NCBI RefSeq assembly: GCF_006402735.1
Contig: NZ_CP017174.1
Span: 1,057,001 to 1,121,000 of the forward strand
Length of the DNA stretch: 64,000 nt
Direction of reading: 5' to 3'
Origin: Myxococcus xanthus
Lineage (GTDB): Bacteria > Myxococcota > Myxococcia > Myxococcales > Myxococcaceae
In this document: positions 26,805 to 35,600 of the stretch, piece by piece
How positions within the stretch are numbered: position 1 is the stretch's first letter
Layout of the letters: every line of letters begins with the position of its first letter
Notes under the pieces: model-generated
Databases searched by the model: none
Seen by the model: only the letters and a program-made list of their open reading frames with translations
What the model was told of the DNA's origin: nothing
Program-made: the position numbers and the translations under genes

Positions 26805-27710
26805 CTAAGCCAGCAGGTCGCGCAGCGCGCCCTCCAGCTCCGTGTACCGGAACACGAAGCCCGCCTCATGGGCGCGCTGGGGCAGCACGCGCTGGCCCTC
26901 CAGCACCACCTTCGCCATCTCTCCCAGGGCCGCCTTGAGCATGAACGCCGGCATCCGCACCATGGACGGCCGGCCCAGCACGTGGCCCAGCGTGTGCGCG
27001 AAGAAGGCGTTCGTCACCGGCGTGGGCGCGGTGGCGTTCACCATGCCCTCCACCTGGGGATGGGCCAGCAGGAAGAGGAGCAAATCCCTGGCGTCGTCGC
27101 GGTGCACCCAGCTCACGAATTGCTCGCCGCTGCCCACCGGGCCGCCCGCGCCCACGCGGAAGGGGGGCAGCATCTTGTGGAGCGCGCCGCCGTCCGGGTG
27201 CAGCACCACGCCCATGCGCACCACCGCCGTGGCGATACCGGACTCGCGCGCCTGCATCGCCTCCGCCTCCCAGTCCACGCACACGCGGGCCAGGAAGTCG
27301 TCACCTGGAGGGCTCTCCTCCGTCAGCGGATCCGCGCCGCGCGTGCCGCCGTAGTAGCCGATGGCGGACGCCGACACGAACCGCCTCACCGTGCCCGCGC
27401 CCCGCATCGCCGCCACCACCGCGCGCGTGCCCAGCACACGGCTGTCGTGGATGCGGTGCTTGCCTTCCCGCGTCCAACGCTGGGCCACCGGCTCGCCCGC
27501 CAGGTGCACGACGGCCTCCGCGTCCGCCAGGGCCTCGGGCGGCAGCGGCGAGCCGGCGTCGAAGGGCGCTCCCGTCACGCCGGCGGGCAGGCGGGCCAGG
27601 GCGTGTTCAACGTTCCGGGACAGGATGTGGACCTGATGTCCGCGCTCCAACAAACCCTGGACAAGCCCTGGACCCAGGAAGCCGCTCGCGCCGGTGAGGG
27701 CCACCTTCAC
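26805..27710 (-). CDS. TIGR01777-family NAD-dependent epimerase-like protein
   Basis: 301 residues of the YfcH/SulA-type extended SDR group. The N-terminal Rossmann motif is TGASGFLG (residues 6-13). HLAGEPVAQRWTREGKHRIHDSR is the family signature, followed by SASAIGYYG, where the Tyr sits in the active-site region. The C-terminal DUF1731-type tail (MPAFMLKAALGEMA, VLPQRAHEAGFVFRYTELEGAL) is present. Its ATG overlaps the stop of the upstream gene (ATGA, 27707-27710). The function of the family is not established beyond probable nucleotide-sugar or related chemistry. Confidence 0.9.
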   Translation of the reverse strand: MKVALTGASGFLGPGLVQGLLERGHQVHILSRNVEHALARLPAGVTGAPFDAGSPLPPEALADAEAVVHLAGEPVAQRWTREGKHRIHDSRVLGTRAVVAAMRGAGTVRRFVSASAIGYYGGTRGADPLTEESPPGDDFLARVCVDWEAEAMQARESGIATAVVRMGVVLHPDGGALHKMLPPFRVGAGGPVGSGEQFVSWVHRDDARDLLLFLLAHPQVEGMVNATAPTPVTNAFFAHTLGHVLGRPSMVRMPAFMLKAALGEMAKVVLEGQRVLPQRAHEAGFVFRYTELEGALRDLLA

Positions 27711-28270
27711 GGGGAGGGCTCCGAAGGCGCCGGGGCGTTCAGGTCCACGCCCACCAGGCGGCTCAGGACGGCGAAGAAGGTCGTCAGCTCATCCGGCTTC
27801 ATCCGGCCGGAGTGCCGGTAGACCAGGGCCCCTTCGGAATCCAGCAGCACGATGTTGGACGTTTTCACCGGCAGCTTCCACGGCGCCTTTCCCAACGCTC
27901 CATCCATATCCACCAGGATAGGCACGCCCACCTTCTTCTCCTCGTCCCGGACGAAGGAGAGGGCAATCTGCCGGGCCGGAAAAAAGTCGAAATTCTGAAG
28001 GTTTGCGACCGCCAGCACCCAGGCCGCATCCAGGATTCCGCGCTCCTGACCCCGGGCGAACAGCTCCTTCTTCAGGGTCGAGTTGAGCTTGGTCGAGTCC
28101 TTGTCCTCATAGAACAGGATGACCGGTTTTCCTCGCCACTTGGAAAGCTGGACCTCCTTTCCCGCGGAGGTGCGTAACGTCGCGTCCACCGGCTCCGTGG
28201 CCGGCGCCGCGCCCAGGGCACTTCCCGCTGCCAGGGAGATGGAGAGCGCACCTGCGATCCACGCCTTCAT
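27707..28270 (-). CDS. Secreted thioredoxin-fold protein without CXXC
   Basis: 187 residues. The start at ATG 28270 is favoured by AGAGG about 5 bp upstream and by the signal peptide it creates (MKAWIAGALSISLAAGSALGA). The mature part reads like a thioredoxin-fold/YtfJ-like domain (KEVQLSKWRGKPVILFYEDKD, VPILVDMDGALG, NIVLLDSEGALVYRHSG). The redox CXXC is replaced by EDKD, so it is unlikely to be an oxidoreductase. It is transcribed divergently from the carotenoid operon; its start lies 14 bp from the inverted CarA/CarH-like half-site, so it could share that control. Confidence 0.8.
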   Translation of the reverse strand: MKAWIAGALSISLAAGSALGAAPATEPVDATLRTSAGKEVQLSKWRGKPVILFYEDKDSTKLNSTLKKELFARGQERGILDAAWVLAVANLQNFDFFPARQIALSFVRDEEKKVGVPILVDMDGALGKAPWKLPVKTSNIVLLDSEGALVYRHSGRMKPDELTTFFAVLSRLVGVDLNAPAPSEPSP

Positions 28271-28283
28271 GAGGGGACCTCTG

Positions 28284-28346
28284 TGTACAAGGTTATCGCA
28301 AACCTTAGACATACCCTTGACAAACTCTGGACGCAAACGCTACCTC
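28284..28346 (+). promoter_or_regulatory. Carotenoid operon promoter with CarA/CarH-like operator array
   Basis: TTGACA (28317-28322) and TACCTC (28341-28346), 18 bp apart, form a vegetative-type promoter 39 bp before crtE. TGTACAAGGTT (28284-28294) is inverted to AACCTTAGACA (28301-28311) at 9 of 11 positions, giving the palindrome AAGGTT-N6-AACCTT. AACCTTAGACA is followed without gap by TACCCTTGACA (28312-28322, 8/11 match) and AACTCTGGACG (28323-28333, 7/11). These are three tandem 11-bp half-sites, the second containing the -35 box. This agrees with the known bipartite CarA/CarH operator of the M. xanthus carB promoter and with 11-bp half-sites of Thermus CarH. Confidence 0.75.
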
Positions 28347-28384
28347 TAGGACGCAAAGGAACGGGTTCTTCGGAGGAAAGAAGC

Positions 28385-29470
28385 ATGGCACTCACGCTTC
28401 CCGATGCGCAGCCGCCGACGGGCCTGCTTCCTCTGGAGCAGGCCTGGCTGCAACTGGTCCAGGCGGAGGTGGAGACCTCGCTGGCGGAGTTGTTCGAACT
28501 TCCCGACGAGGCCGGCCTGGACGTTCGTTGGACACAGGCACTGACGCAGGCCCGGGCCTATGCCTTGCGGCCCGCCAAGCGGCTCCGCCCCGCGCTGGTG
28601 ATGGCCGGACACTGCCTGGCGCGTGGGAGCGCGGTGGTGCCCTCCGGGTTGTGGCGCTTCGCCGCTGGGCTGGAGCTGCTGCACACCTTCCTCCTCATCC
28701 ACGACGACGTGGCGGATCAGGCGGAGCTGCGGCGGGGCGCCGCGTCCCTGCACCGGCTGCTGGCGCCCGGACGCGCGGGCGAGGACCTGGCCGTGGTGGT
28801 GGGAGACCACCTCTTCGCGCGCGCCCTGGAGGCCATGCTGGGCTCGGGGCTGACGGGCGTCGCGGGCGTGGTGCAGTACTACCTGGGCGTGTGCCGTCAC
28901 ACGGCGGCCGGGCAGTACCTGGACCTGGACCTGGGCCGCGCGCCGCTGGCGGAGGTGACGCTCTTCCAGACGCTGCGCGTGGCGCATCTCAAGACGGCGC
29001 GCTACGGCTTCTGCGCCCCGCTGGTGTGCGGGGCCATGCTCGGCGGTGCCAGCAGCGGCTTGGTGGAGGGGTTGGAGCGCGTGGGCCGTCACGTCGGTCT
29101 TGCCTACCAGCTTCGGGACGATTTGCTGGGCCTTTTTGGTGATTCGAACGTCGCTGGCAAGGCCGCTGACGGCGACTTCCTCCAAGGCAAGCGAACCTTT
29201 CCAGTGCTGGCCGCCTTCGCGCGCGCCACCGAGGCCGAGCGCATGGAGCTGGAGGCGCTGTGGTCGCTGCCGGTGGAGCAGAAGGACGCCGCGGCGCTGG
29301 CGCGGGCCCGCGCGCTGGTGGAGTCCTGCGGAGGCCGGGCCGCGTGTGAGCGCATGGTGGTGCGCGCCTCCCGGGCCGCCCGCCGCTCGTTGCAGTCGCT
29401 GCCCAATCCCAACGGTGTGAGAGAGCTGCTCGACGCGCTCATCGCCCGGCTGGCCCACCGCGCCGCCTGA
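28385..29470 (+). CDS. crtE: Geranylgeranyl diphosphate synthase CrtE
   Basis: 361 residues; a trans-isoprenyl diphosphate synthase that makes the C20 precursor of phytoene. The start ATG 28385 follows GGAGG (28372-28376); the open frame extends upstream across the promoter. The first Asp-rich motif is LLIHDDVADQAELRRG, the second is LRDDLLGLFGD, and KRLRPALV carries the conserved Lys/Arg region near residue 60. First gene of the operon, followed 7 bp later by crtIb. Confidence 0.93.
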   Translation: MALTLPDAQPPTGLLPLEQAWLQLVQAEVETSLAELFELPDEAGLDVRWTQALTQARAYALRPAKRLRPALVMAGHCLARGSAVVPSGLWRFAAGLELLHTFLLIHDDVADQAELRRGAASLHRLLAPGRAGEDLAVVVGDHLFARALEAMLGSGLTGVAGVVQYYLGVCRHTAAGQYLDLDLGRAPLAEVTLFQTLRVAHLKTARYGFCAPLVCGAMLGGASSGLVEGLERVGRHVGLAYQLRDDLLGLFGDSNVAGKAADGDFLQGKRTFPVLAAFARATEAERMELEALWSLPVEQKDAAALARARALVESCGGRAACERMVVRASRAARRSLQSLPNPNGVRELLDALIARLAHRAA

Positions 29471-29477
29471 GGACGCC

Positions 29478-31031
29478 ATGAGTGCATCGACACAAGGCAG
29501 GCGCATCGTGGTGGTGGGCGCGGGCGTGGGCGGGCTGGCCGCCGCCGCCCGGCTGGCGCACCAGGGCTTCGACGTCCAGGTCTTCGAGAAGACGCAGGGA
29601 CCGGGCGGGCGCTGCAACCGGTTGCAGGTGGATGGCTTCACGTGGGACCTGGGCCCCACCATCGTGCTGATGCCGGAGGTGTTCGAGGAGACCTTCCGCG
29701 CGGTGGGCCGCCGCATCGAGGACTACCTGACGCTGCTCAAGTGCGACCCGAACTATCGGGTCCACTTCCGGGACGGTTCGGATGTCACCTTCACGTCAGA
29801 GCTGTGCGCCATGGGCCGCGAGCTGGAGCGCGTGGAGCCCGGCAGCTACGCGCGCTACCTCGCCTTCCTGGCCCAGGGCCGCGTCCAGTACCGAACGAGC
29901 CTGGACCACCTGGTGGGGCGCAACTACGCGGGCCTGCGCGACTACCTCTCGCCGCGCGTGCTCGCGCGCATCTTCCAGGTGCGCGCCCACCGCCGCATGT
30001 ACGGGGACGTCAGCCGCTTCTTCCAGGACGAGCGGCTCCGCGCGGCGATGACCTTCCAGACGATGTACCTGGGCGTGTCGCCCTACGCGTCGCCCGCGGT
30101 GTACGGCCTGCTGCCCTTCTCCGAGCTGGGCGTGGGCATCTGGTTCCCCAAGGGGGGCCTGTATGCCATTCCGCAGGCCCTGGAGCGGCTGGCGCGCGAG
30201 GAGGGCGTGCGCTTCCACTACGGCGCGCCCGTGGAGCAAATCCTCACCGACGGAGGCCGCACCCGGGGCGTGCGGTTGGAGGGCGGTGAGGTGGTGGAGG
30301 CGGACGCGGTGCTGTGCAACGCGGACCTGCCCTATGCGTACGAGAAGCTGCTCGACTCGAAGGCGACGACGCTCAAGCGCAAGGAGAAGCTGCGCTACAC
30401 GTCCAGCGGCTACATGCTCTACCTGGGCATGAAGCGGCGCTACCCGGAGCTCTTGCACCACAACGTGGTGTTCGGCCGGGACTACAAGGGCTCCTTCGAC
30501 GACATCTTCGAGCGCTTCCGCGTGCCGGAGGACCCCAGCTTCTACGTCAACGCGCCCACGCGCACCGACGCGTCCCTGGCGCCCGAGGGCAAGGATGCGC
30601 TCTACGTGCTGGTGCCCGTGCCGCACCAGCACCCGGACCTGGACTGGAAGGTGGAGGGGCCCAGGGTGCGCGCGAAGTTCTTCGCGCGCATGGCGGAGCT
30701 GGGCTTCCCGTCGCTGGAGTCGGACATCGAGGTGGAGCGCGTCTTCACCCCCGATGACTGGGCCGGCACCTTCAACCTGGCGCGTGGCAGCGCCTTCGGC
30801 CTGTCCCAGAACTTCACGCAGATTGGCCCTTTCCGTCCGTCCAACCAGGACGCGCGGGTGAAGAACCTCTTCTTCGTGGGTGCTTCCACGCAGCCGGGAA
30901 CGGGGCTGCCCACGGTGCTCATCTCCGCGCGGCTGGTGACGGAGCGGCTGATGACGTGGGCCCATGTGCAGGGCGTTTCGCTGTCGCCTCGGGCGGCCGC
31001 CGCCACGCCGCTGGAAGGGGTGGCCGCGTGA
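29478..31031 (+). CDS. crtIb: Carotene desaturase CrtIb
   Basis: 517 residues of the CrtI phytoene desaturase family. The FAD-binding dinucleotide motif is VVGAGVGGLAAAARL (residues about 12-26), continuing through FEKTQGPGGRCN and the TWDLGPT stretch. The C-terminal family signature is FFVGASTQPGTGLPTVLISARLV. M. xanthus is known to use two cooperating desaturases, CrtIa and CrtIb, to convert phytoene to lycopene; this is the more classical CrtI-like of the two here. Its TGA overlaps the GTG of crtB (GTGA, 31028-31031). Confidence 0.92.
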   Translation: MSASTQGRRIVVVGAGVGGLAAAARLAHQGFDVQVFEKTQGPGGRCNRLQVDGFTWDLGPTIVLMPEVFEETFRAVGRRIEDYLTLLKCDPNYRVHFRDGSDVTFTSELCAMGRELERVEPGSYARYLAFLAQGRVQYRTSLDHLVGRNYAGLRDYLSPRVLARIFQVRAHRRMYGDVSRFFQDERLRAAMTFQTMYLGVSPYASPAVYGLLPFSELGVGIWFPKGGLYAIPQALERLAREEGVRFHYGAPVEQILTDGGRTRGVRLEGGEVVEADAVLCNADLPYAYEKLLDSKATTLKRKEKLRYTSSGYMLYLGMKRRYPELLHHNVVFGRDYKGSFDDIFERFRVPEDPSFYVNAPTRTDASLAPEGKDALYVLVPVPHQHPDLDWKVEGPRVRAKFFARMAELGFPSLESDIEVERVFTPDDWAGTFNLARGSAFGLSQNFTQIGPFRPSNQDARVKNLFFVGASTQPGTGLPTVLISARLVTERLMTWAHVQGVSLSPRAAAATPLEGVAA

Positions 31032-32038
31032 GCCCGCCTGTCGACAAGGCGCTGGTGGAGCGCGGCTATGTGCTGGCGAAGCAGGTGACGCGCCATCACG
31101 CCAAGAGCTTCTTCTTCGCCTCGTACCTGCTCTTCGGCCTGCGCCGGAAGGCGGCGTTCGCGCTCTACGCCTTCTGCCGGCGCCTGGACGACATGGTGGA
31201 CGGGGACGACGCGGTGAGCGCGGCCGATGCGTTGCCGGTGCGGCTGGCGCGGGCGCGGCAGCGCGTGGCGGAGCTGTACCTGCCCATGCCGGAGCTGGCC
31301 TCGCGCGAGCTGGGTCCGCCCGCGGACCGGGTGAAGGGCAGCGCGGCCGCGACGCCGTGGGACGCGCGGGAGTTCGCCGCGCTCGAGCACACGGTGCGCC
31401 ACTTCCGGATTCCGGAGCAGCCCTTCCAGGACCTCATCTCCGGCATGGAGATGGACTTGACGAAGCACCGCTACACCACCTGGGCGGAGCTGGACCTCTA
31501 CTGCTACCGCGTGGCGGGTGTGGTGGGGCTGATGCTGACGCCGGTGCTGGGGTGCTCGGACGCGGCGGCGGTGGAGCCCGCGGCCGACCTGGGCCGGGCC
31601 ATGCAGCTCACCAACATCCTCCGCGACGTGCGCGAGGACCTGGAGCGCGGCCGGGTGTACCTGCCCGCCGAGGAGCTGGCCGCCTTCGGATTGTCGGAGG
31701 ACGACTTGCGGCGCGGACAGGTGGACGCGCGCTGGCGGTCCTTCATGCGCTTCCAGGTGGAGCGCTCGCGGGCGTACTACGCGCGGGCGGCGGCCGGCGT
31801 GCGCTACCTGACGGGCTTCGGCAGTCAGCGGATGGTGCGGCTGATGGGCGCCATCTACGGCGACATCCTGCGCGACATCGAAGCGCGCGACTACGACGTG
31901 TTCAGCGCCCGGGCCCACGTGACGACGCGCCGCAAGCTCGCGCTGGCTTCCGCGGCCATGGTGCGGCCCGCCGCGGTGCTGCCCGTCCCCCAGGGCGAGG
32001 TGCGCATGCCGCTGCTTCCCACCGGGACGGGCGGGTGA
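31028..32038 (+). CDS. crtB: Phytoene synthase CrtB
   Basis: 336 residues; condenses two geranylgeranyl diphosphates to phytoene. The GTG at 31028, inside the crtIb stop, is the start because the upstream extension overlaps crtIb and looks spurious. Substrate-binding Asp motifs are RRLDDMVDGDD near residue 53 and NILRDVREDLERGRVYLP near 200; the squalene/phytoene synthase signature (YCYRVAGVVGLM) lies between. HHAKSFFFASYL near the N-terminus is typical of CrtB. Confidence 0.93.
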   Translation: MSPPVDKALVERGYVLAKQVTRHHAKSFFFASYLLFGLRRKAAFALYAFCRRLDDMVDGDDAVSAADALPVRLARARQRVAELYLPMPELASRELGPPADRVKGSAAATPWDAREFAALEHTVRHFRIPEQPFQDLISGMEMDLTKHRYTTWAELDLYCYRVAGVVGLMLTPVLGCSDAAAVEPAADLGRAMQLTNILRDVREDLERGRVYLPAEELAAFGLSEDDLRRGQVDARWRSFMRFQVERSRAYYARAAAGVRYLTGFGSQRMVRLMGAIYGDILRDIEARDYDVFSARAHVTTRRKLALASAAMVRPAAVLPVPQGEVRMPLLPTGTGG

Positions 32039-32098
32039 GGGCGTCATGCGTGGCGATGGAATGAAGACGGAGCTTCGGCGGCGCATGGGAGGTGGAGC

Positions 32099-33556
32099 AT
32101 GAAGCGCACCCGCGTCGCGGTGGTGGGGGGCGGCATTGGTGGACTGACGGCCGCCGGGCTGCTGGCGAAGGAAGGGCACGAGGTGACGCTGTTCGAGCGA
32201 GGCACCTCGCTGGGCGGCAAGGCCCAGGCCGTCACCGTGAATGGCATCACCCTGGACACGGGGCCCACGTTGCTGACGCTGCCGCACCTGGTGCGTGGCA
32301 CCTTCCAGCAACTGGGCGCCGAGGACCTGCTGCCGCGCTTCACGGAGCTGGAGCCGCAGTGCGCCTACCGCTTCGAGGACGGGTGTGACTTCACGGCCTA
32401 CAAGGACGTGGAGCGGATGGCGGAGAGCGCGGCGGGTGTCCGCCCGGGTGAGCGCGACGGCATCCGCAGCTTCTACACGGAGGCCGAGGCCATCTGGCGG
32501 GCCGCGGGCGAGCCCTACCTGGAAGCCCCCTTCGAGGGCATGGCTGGCTTCATGACGCGCGTGGCGAAGCGCGGCGTGGGGGCCGTCATGGCGGGGATGA
32601 AGATGGGCACGCTGCACGAGCTGGCGGCCCGGCACTTCAAGACGGACCACCTGCGGCAGTACGTGGGCCGCTTCGCCACGTACACGGGCGCGTCACCCTA
32701 CGAGGCCAGCGCGGCCTTCGCGCTGATTCCCCACATCGAGCATGCCTATGGCGTGCACCACGTCCGCGGCGGCATCGGCGCGCTGGTGGATGCGCTGGGG
32801 CAGGCCGTGCGCCGGCTGGGCGTGCGCATCCACCTGGACACGCGGGCTCGCTTCGAGCGCACGCGAGAGGGCTACCAGGTGGGCCCGCAGGAGGGCATGG
32901 AGCGCTTCGACAGCGTGGTGGTGAACGCGGACCCGCTGGAGCGGCTCGCTCGCGCGGAGGAGCCGCTGGCGCTGTCTGGCTTCGTGTTGCTGTTGGAGGT
33001 GGAGGGCCGCATCGCTCTACCGCACCACACGGTGCTCTTCGGCGGTGATTACCGGCGCGAGTTCGACGAGCTGTTCGGCGGGCAGCTCGCGTCCGACCCG
33101 ACGGTGTACTTCTGCAACCCCTCCGCCACCGACGAGAGCATGGTGCCTCCGGGCCGCACCGGGTTGTTCGTCATGGTCAACGCGCCCGCGCTGCCCGTGG
33201 ACGCGCGCGGCGCGGAGCATGCCACCCGCGACTGGGAAGCAGGCGCCGAGCGCGTGAAGGCGCAGATGCTGGAGCGCCTGTGCCGGCACTACCCGGCGCT
33301 CAAGGGGCGCGTGCGTGTCATCGGCCAGCGCTCGCCGGTGGACCTGGCCGCGCAGGGAGCCCCGGGCGGCTCCATCTACGGCTTCCTGCCGCACGGGAAG
33401 TTCGGCCCCTTCCGCCGGCCGCGCATCCGCGGCAACACGCCGGGCCTGTTCTTCGCGGGCGGTGGCACGCATCCAGGCGGCGGCGTGCCGCTGGTGATGT
33501 TGTCCGGTCGCTTCGCCGCGGAGCTGGCGTCGCAGCACCTCCGGAGGGACGCATGA
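32099..33556 (+). CDS. crtIa: Carotene desaturase CrtIa
   Basis: 485 residues of the CrtI/CrtD superfamily with FAD motif VVGGGIGGLTAAGLL, LFERGTSLGGKAQ and C-terminal FFAGGGTHPGGGVPLVMLSGR. The latter is closer to CrtD-type desaturases than the tail of CrtIb. In M. xanthus both desaturases are needed for efficient lycopene formation, so the pair probably share desaturation and isomerisation steps. GGAGG precedes ATG 32099. The 60 bp between crtB and this gene hold no gene I recognise. The stop overlaps the crtC start (ATGA). Confidence 0.88.
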   Translation: MKRTRVAVVGGGIGGLTAAGLLAKEGHEVTLFERGTSLGGKAQAVTVNGITLDTGPTLLTLPHLVRGTFQQLGAEDLLPRFTELEPQCAYRFEDGCDFTAYKDVERMAESAAGVRPGERDGIRSFYTEAEAIWRAAGEPYLEAPFEGMAGFMTRVAKRGVGAVMAGMKMGTLHELAARHFKTDHLRQYVGRFATYTGASPYEASAAFALIPHIEHAYGVHHVRGGIGALVDALGQAVRRLGVRIHLDTRARFERTREGYQVGPQEGMERFDSVVVNADPLERLARAEEPLALSGFVLLLEVEGRIALPHHTVLFGGDYRREFDELFGGQLASDPTVYFCNPSATDESMVPPGRTGLFVMVNAPALPVDARGAEHATRDWEAGAERVKAQMLERLCRHYPALKGRVRVIGQRSPVDLAAQGAPGGSIYGFLPHGKFGPFRRPRIRGNTPGLFFAGGGTHPGGGVPLVMLSGRFAAELASQHLRRDA

Positions 33557-34479
33557 TGCGCCTGGCGAAACTCGCCGCCCTGCCGGACGCGGCGGGCACC
33601 TACCGCTGGTTCTATGCGGACGTCACCGCGGGGCCCTACAGCGCGGTGTGCATCTTCATGCTGGGCTCGCTGTTCTCGCCCCGGTACTCGGTGGCGGCGC
33701 GGCGGGGCGGACGGCCGCTGGAGCACAGCGCGGTGAACTTCGCGCTGTACCACGAGGGCGTGCGGCGGCTGTGGGTCCTCAGCGAGTACGCGCGCGCGGA
33801 GCTGGAGGCCCCGGGCCGGCTGCGTATCGGCCGCTCCACGCTGTCGTACGAGGGGGACGGCACGGTGCGGATGGCCGTGGACGACTGGACGGCGCCGTGG
33901 GGTCGGCCCGTGCGCGCGGGCCTGACGCTGGAGCCGATGACGCCCGTGGGCGAGGTGGTGCAGCTCATGCCTGGGCTGCCGCACTACTGGCAGGCGCTGG
34001 CGCCTCGTTCGCAGGCACGGCTGGAGGTGTCCTCGCTGGGCATCGAGGCGAGTGGCCTGGGCTACCACGACACCAACCACGGCGGAGAGTTGCTGGGCGC
34101 GCGGTTGTCGGGGTGGCACTGGGCTCGCACGCACCGCGAGGACGAGACGGTGGTGGACTACCACCTGCCTGAAGGTGTCGCGCCGCTGCGAGTGGTGGCG
34201 GGCGCGCGCGGAGTGCGCTGCGAACGGGGCCCCGCGTTGGTGGAGGCGCGGCCCACCCACATCACCAGCTGGGGCCTGCGCGTGCCGTCACGCCTGCACG
34301 CGGGCAACGTGGTGGTGGGACAGCCGAAGCTGCTGGAGTCGTCGCCCTTCTACGCACGGCTGGAGGCGCGCCAGGGGCCTCTGGACTCCCTGGGCGAGGT
34401 GGCGGACTTCCGTCGCTTCCACTCGCCCTTCATCCGCTGGATGGCGCATTTCCGCACGCGCATGGGACGGGCGGCATGA
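33553..34479 (+). CDS. crtC: Carotenoid 1,2-hydratase CrtC
   Basis: 308 residues of the hydroxyneurosporene synthase family, which adds water across the C-1,2 double bond of acyclic carotene ends to give a tertiary hydroxyl. The conserved GYHDTNHGGELLG block near residue 173 holds residues expected at the active site; YRWFYADVTAGPYSAV near the N-terminus and GVRRLWVLSEYAR are also family-like. ATG 33553 overlaps the crtIa stop; a second ATG is at 33556. The hydroxyl it makes is the probable attachment point for the sugar added by the next enzyme. It overlaps that gene by 4 bp. Confidence 0.9.
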   Translation: MMRLAKLAALPDAAGTYRWFYADVTAGPYSAVCIFMLGSLFSPRYSVAARRGGRPLEHSAVNFALYHEGVRRLWVLSEYARAELEAPGRLRIGRSTLSYEGDGTVRMAVDDWTAPWGRPVRAGLTLEPMTPVGEVVQLMPGLPHYWQALAPRSQARLEVSSLGIEASGLGYHDTNHGGELLGARLSGWHWARTHREDETVVDYHLPEGVAPLRVVAGARGVRCERGPALVEARPTHITSWGLRVPSRLHAGNVVVGQPKLLESSPFYARLEARQGPLDSLGEVADFRRFHSPFIRWMAHFRTRMGRAA

Positions 34480-35600
34480 GCGCGCTCGTCCTCGCGTCCC
34501 TGGTGTGGTGCACCGTGGCCACGGGCTTCAGCGCGGTGGCGTGCGTGCGTCTGTCGCGCGCGCGGGCTGGCGCCGCTCCCCAGCCCGGCGCGCTGCCGCC
34601 AGTGTTGCTGCTGCGCCCGGTGGACGCGCCCACGCCTCGAGAGCTGGAGAATCTGGCGCAGTCCATCGACTACGCCGGGCCGTTGGACCAGGTGGTGGTG
34701 TCGCCCTACCGTCCCCGGCTCGCCCCGGGCGTGCGGTGGCTTCCCAGCGATCCGTTGACGCCCAACCGGAAGGTGGGACACCTGCTGTATGCGCTGGACG
34801 TGTTGCCCGTGGGTGACCGGGTGGTGCTGTCGGTGGACGCGGACGTGGCGGTGACGGGCGCGCTGGTGGAGGGACTGGCCGTGCCGGTGGCCGCGGGCGC
34901 CGCACTGAGCACCGCGGCGCCGCTGCCAGTGGGGCCTCGGGACGGCGCGAGCCGGGCCATGGCGGGCCTTCTGCGTTACACACACCACAGCTTCCGGGCC
35001 CTGGATGCGATGAGCGCGGGCGCCAAGGCCGTGTGTGGCAAGGCTTTGGGCTTGTCTCCCGTGGCCGTGGAATCGCTGCGGCGGCTCGCGGACCACATTG
35101 GCGAGGACCTGGAGTTGGCCAAGTGTCTTCACGCCCAGGGACTGGACGTGGTGCTGAGCAGCGCCCCGGCGGTGGTGCCTTTGGACGCCGAGGTGCCCTG
35201 GGCGGCGCCCCTGTCGCGCTTCACGCGCTGGATGCAGGTACTGGCCAGTCACCGGCCCGCGCTGTATCCCACGGTGCCGCTGCTCTTCACGCCGACGCTG
35301 CCGCTGACGGTGCTGGCCGCGGCGCTGGGGTCGCCGGTGCTGGCGGGCTCGGTGGCGGGACTGGTGGCCGTGCGGACCTTGCTGTCGCTTCGGTTGGCCG
35401 GGCTCCACGCGCCGGTGGCGGACGCGGGGAGGGCCTACGCGGTGACGGACTGGTTGTTGGGCGAAGCGCTCTTGCTGGCTGCTTTCCTGCGCTCGCTGTG
35501 GCAGCAGGGCACGGTGACGTGGCGGGGGCAGACCTATGCGTTGCGCCCCGGAGGTCAAATGGTACGGGTGGCTCCGGAGCTGAGTGGAGGACCGGGATGA
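34476..35600 (+). CDS. Family 21-type glycosyltransferase, likely carotenoid glucosyltransferase
   Basis: 374 residues resembling ceramide glucosyltransferase-type (GT21) enzymes. An N-terminal membrane segment (about 1-22) precedes the catalytic region with LRPVDAPTP, the nucleotide-sugar Asp in LSVDADVAV, the acid in GEDLELAK and an RxxRW motif (RFTRW). Two or three hydrophobic segments close the protein. It is embedded by 4-bp overlaps between crtC and crtYc, so glycosylation of the CrtC-made hydroxyl is its likely role. This fits the glucosides whose fatty-acid esters are the major carotenoids of Myxococcus. Confidence 0.78.
   Translation: MSALVLASLVWCTVATGFSAVACVRLSRARAGAAPQPGALPPVLLLRPVDAPTPRELENLAQSIDYAGPLDQVVVSPYRPRLAPGVRWLPSDPLTPNRKVGHLLYALDVLPVGDRVVLSVDADVAVTGALVEGLAVPVAAGAALSTAAPLPVGPRDGASRAMAGLLRYTHHSFRALDAMSAGAKAVCGKALGLSPVAVESLRRLADHIGEDLELAKCLHAQGLDVVLSSAPAVVPLDAEVPWAAPLSRFTRWMQVLASHRPALYPTVPLLFTPTLPLTVLAAALGSPVLAGSVAGLVAVRTLLSLRLAGLHAPVADAGRAYAVTDWLLGEALLLAAFLRSLWQQGTVTWRGQTYALRPGGQMVRVAPELSGGPG

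Noticed and set aside
28283..28384. Upstream extension of crtE from GTG 28283
   Set aside because: It would translate the promoter and operator; ATG 28385 has a proper GGAGG.
30956..31027. Upstream 24-codon extension of crtB
   Set aside because: It overlaps crtIb coding; the GTG at 31028 overlapping the crtIb stop matches the coupling used by the other genes.
30602..32650. 682-codon antisense frame across crtIb-crtB-crtIa
   Set aside because: It spans three well-supported overlapping genes on the other strand and has shadow composition (His, Arg, Gln, Gly-rich).
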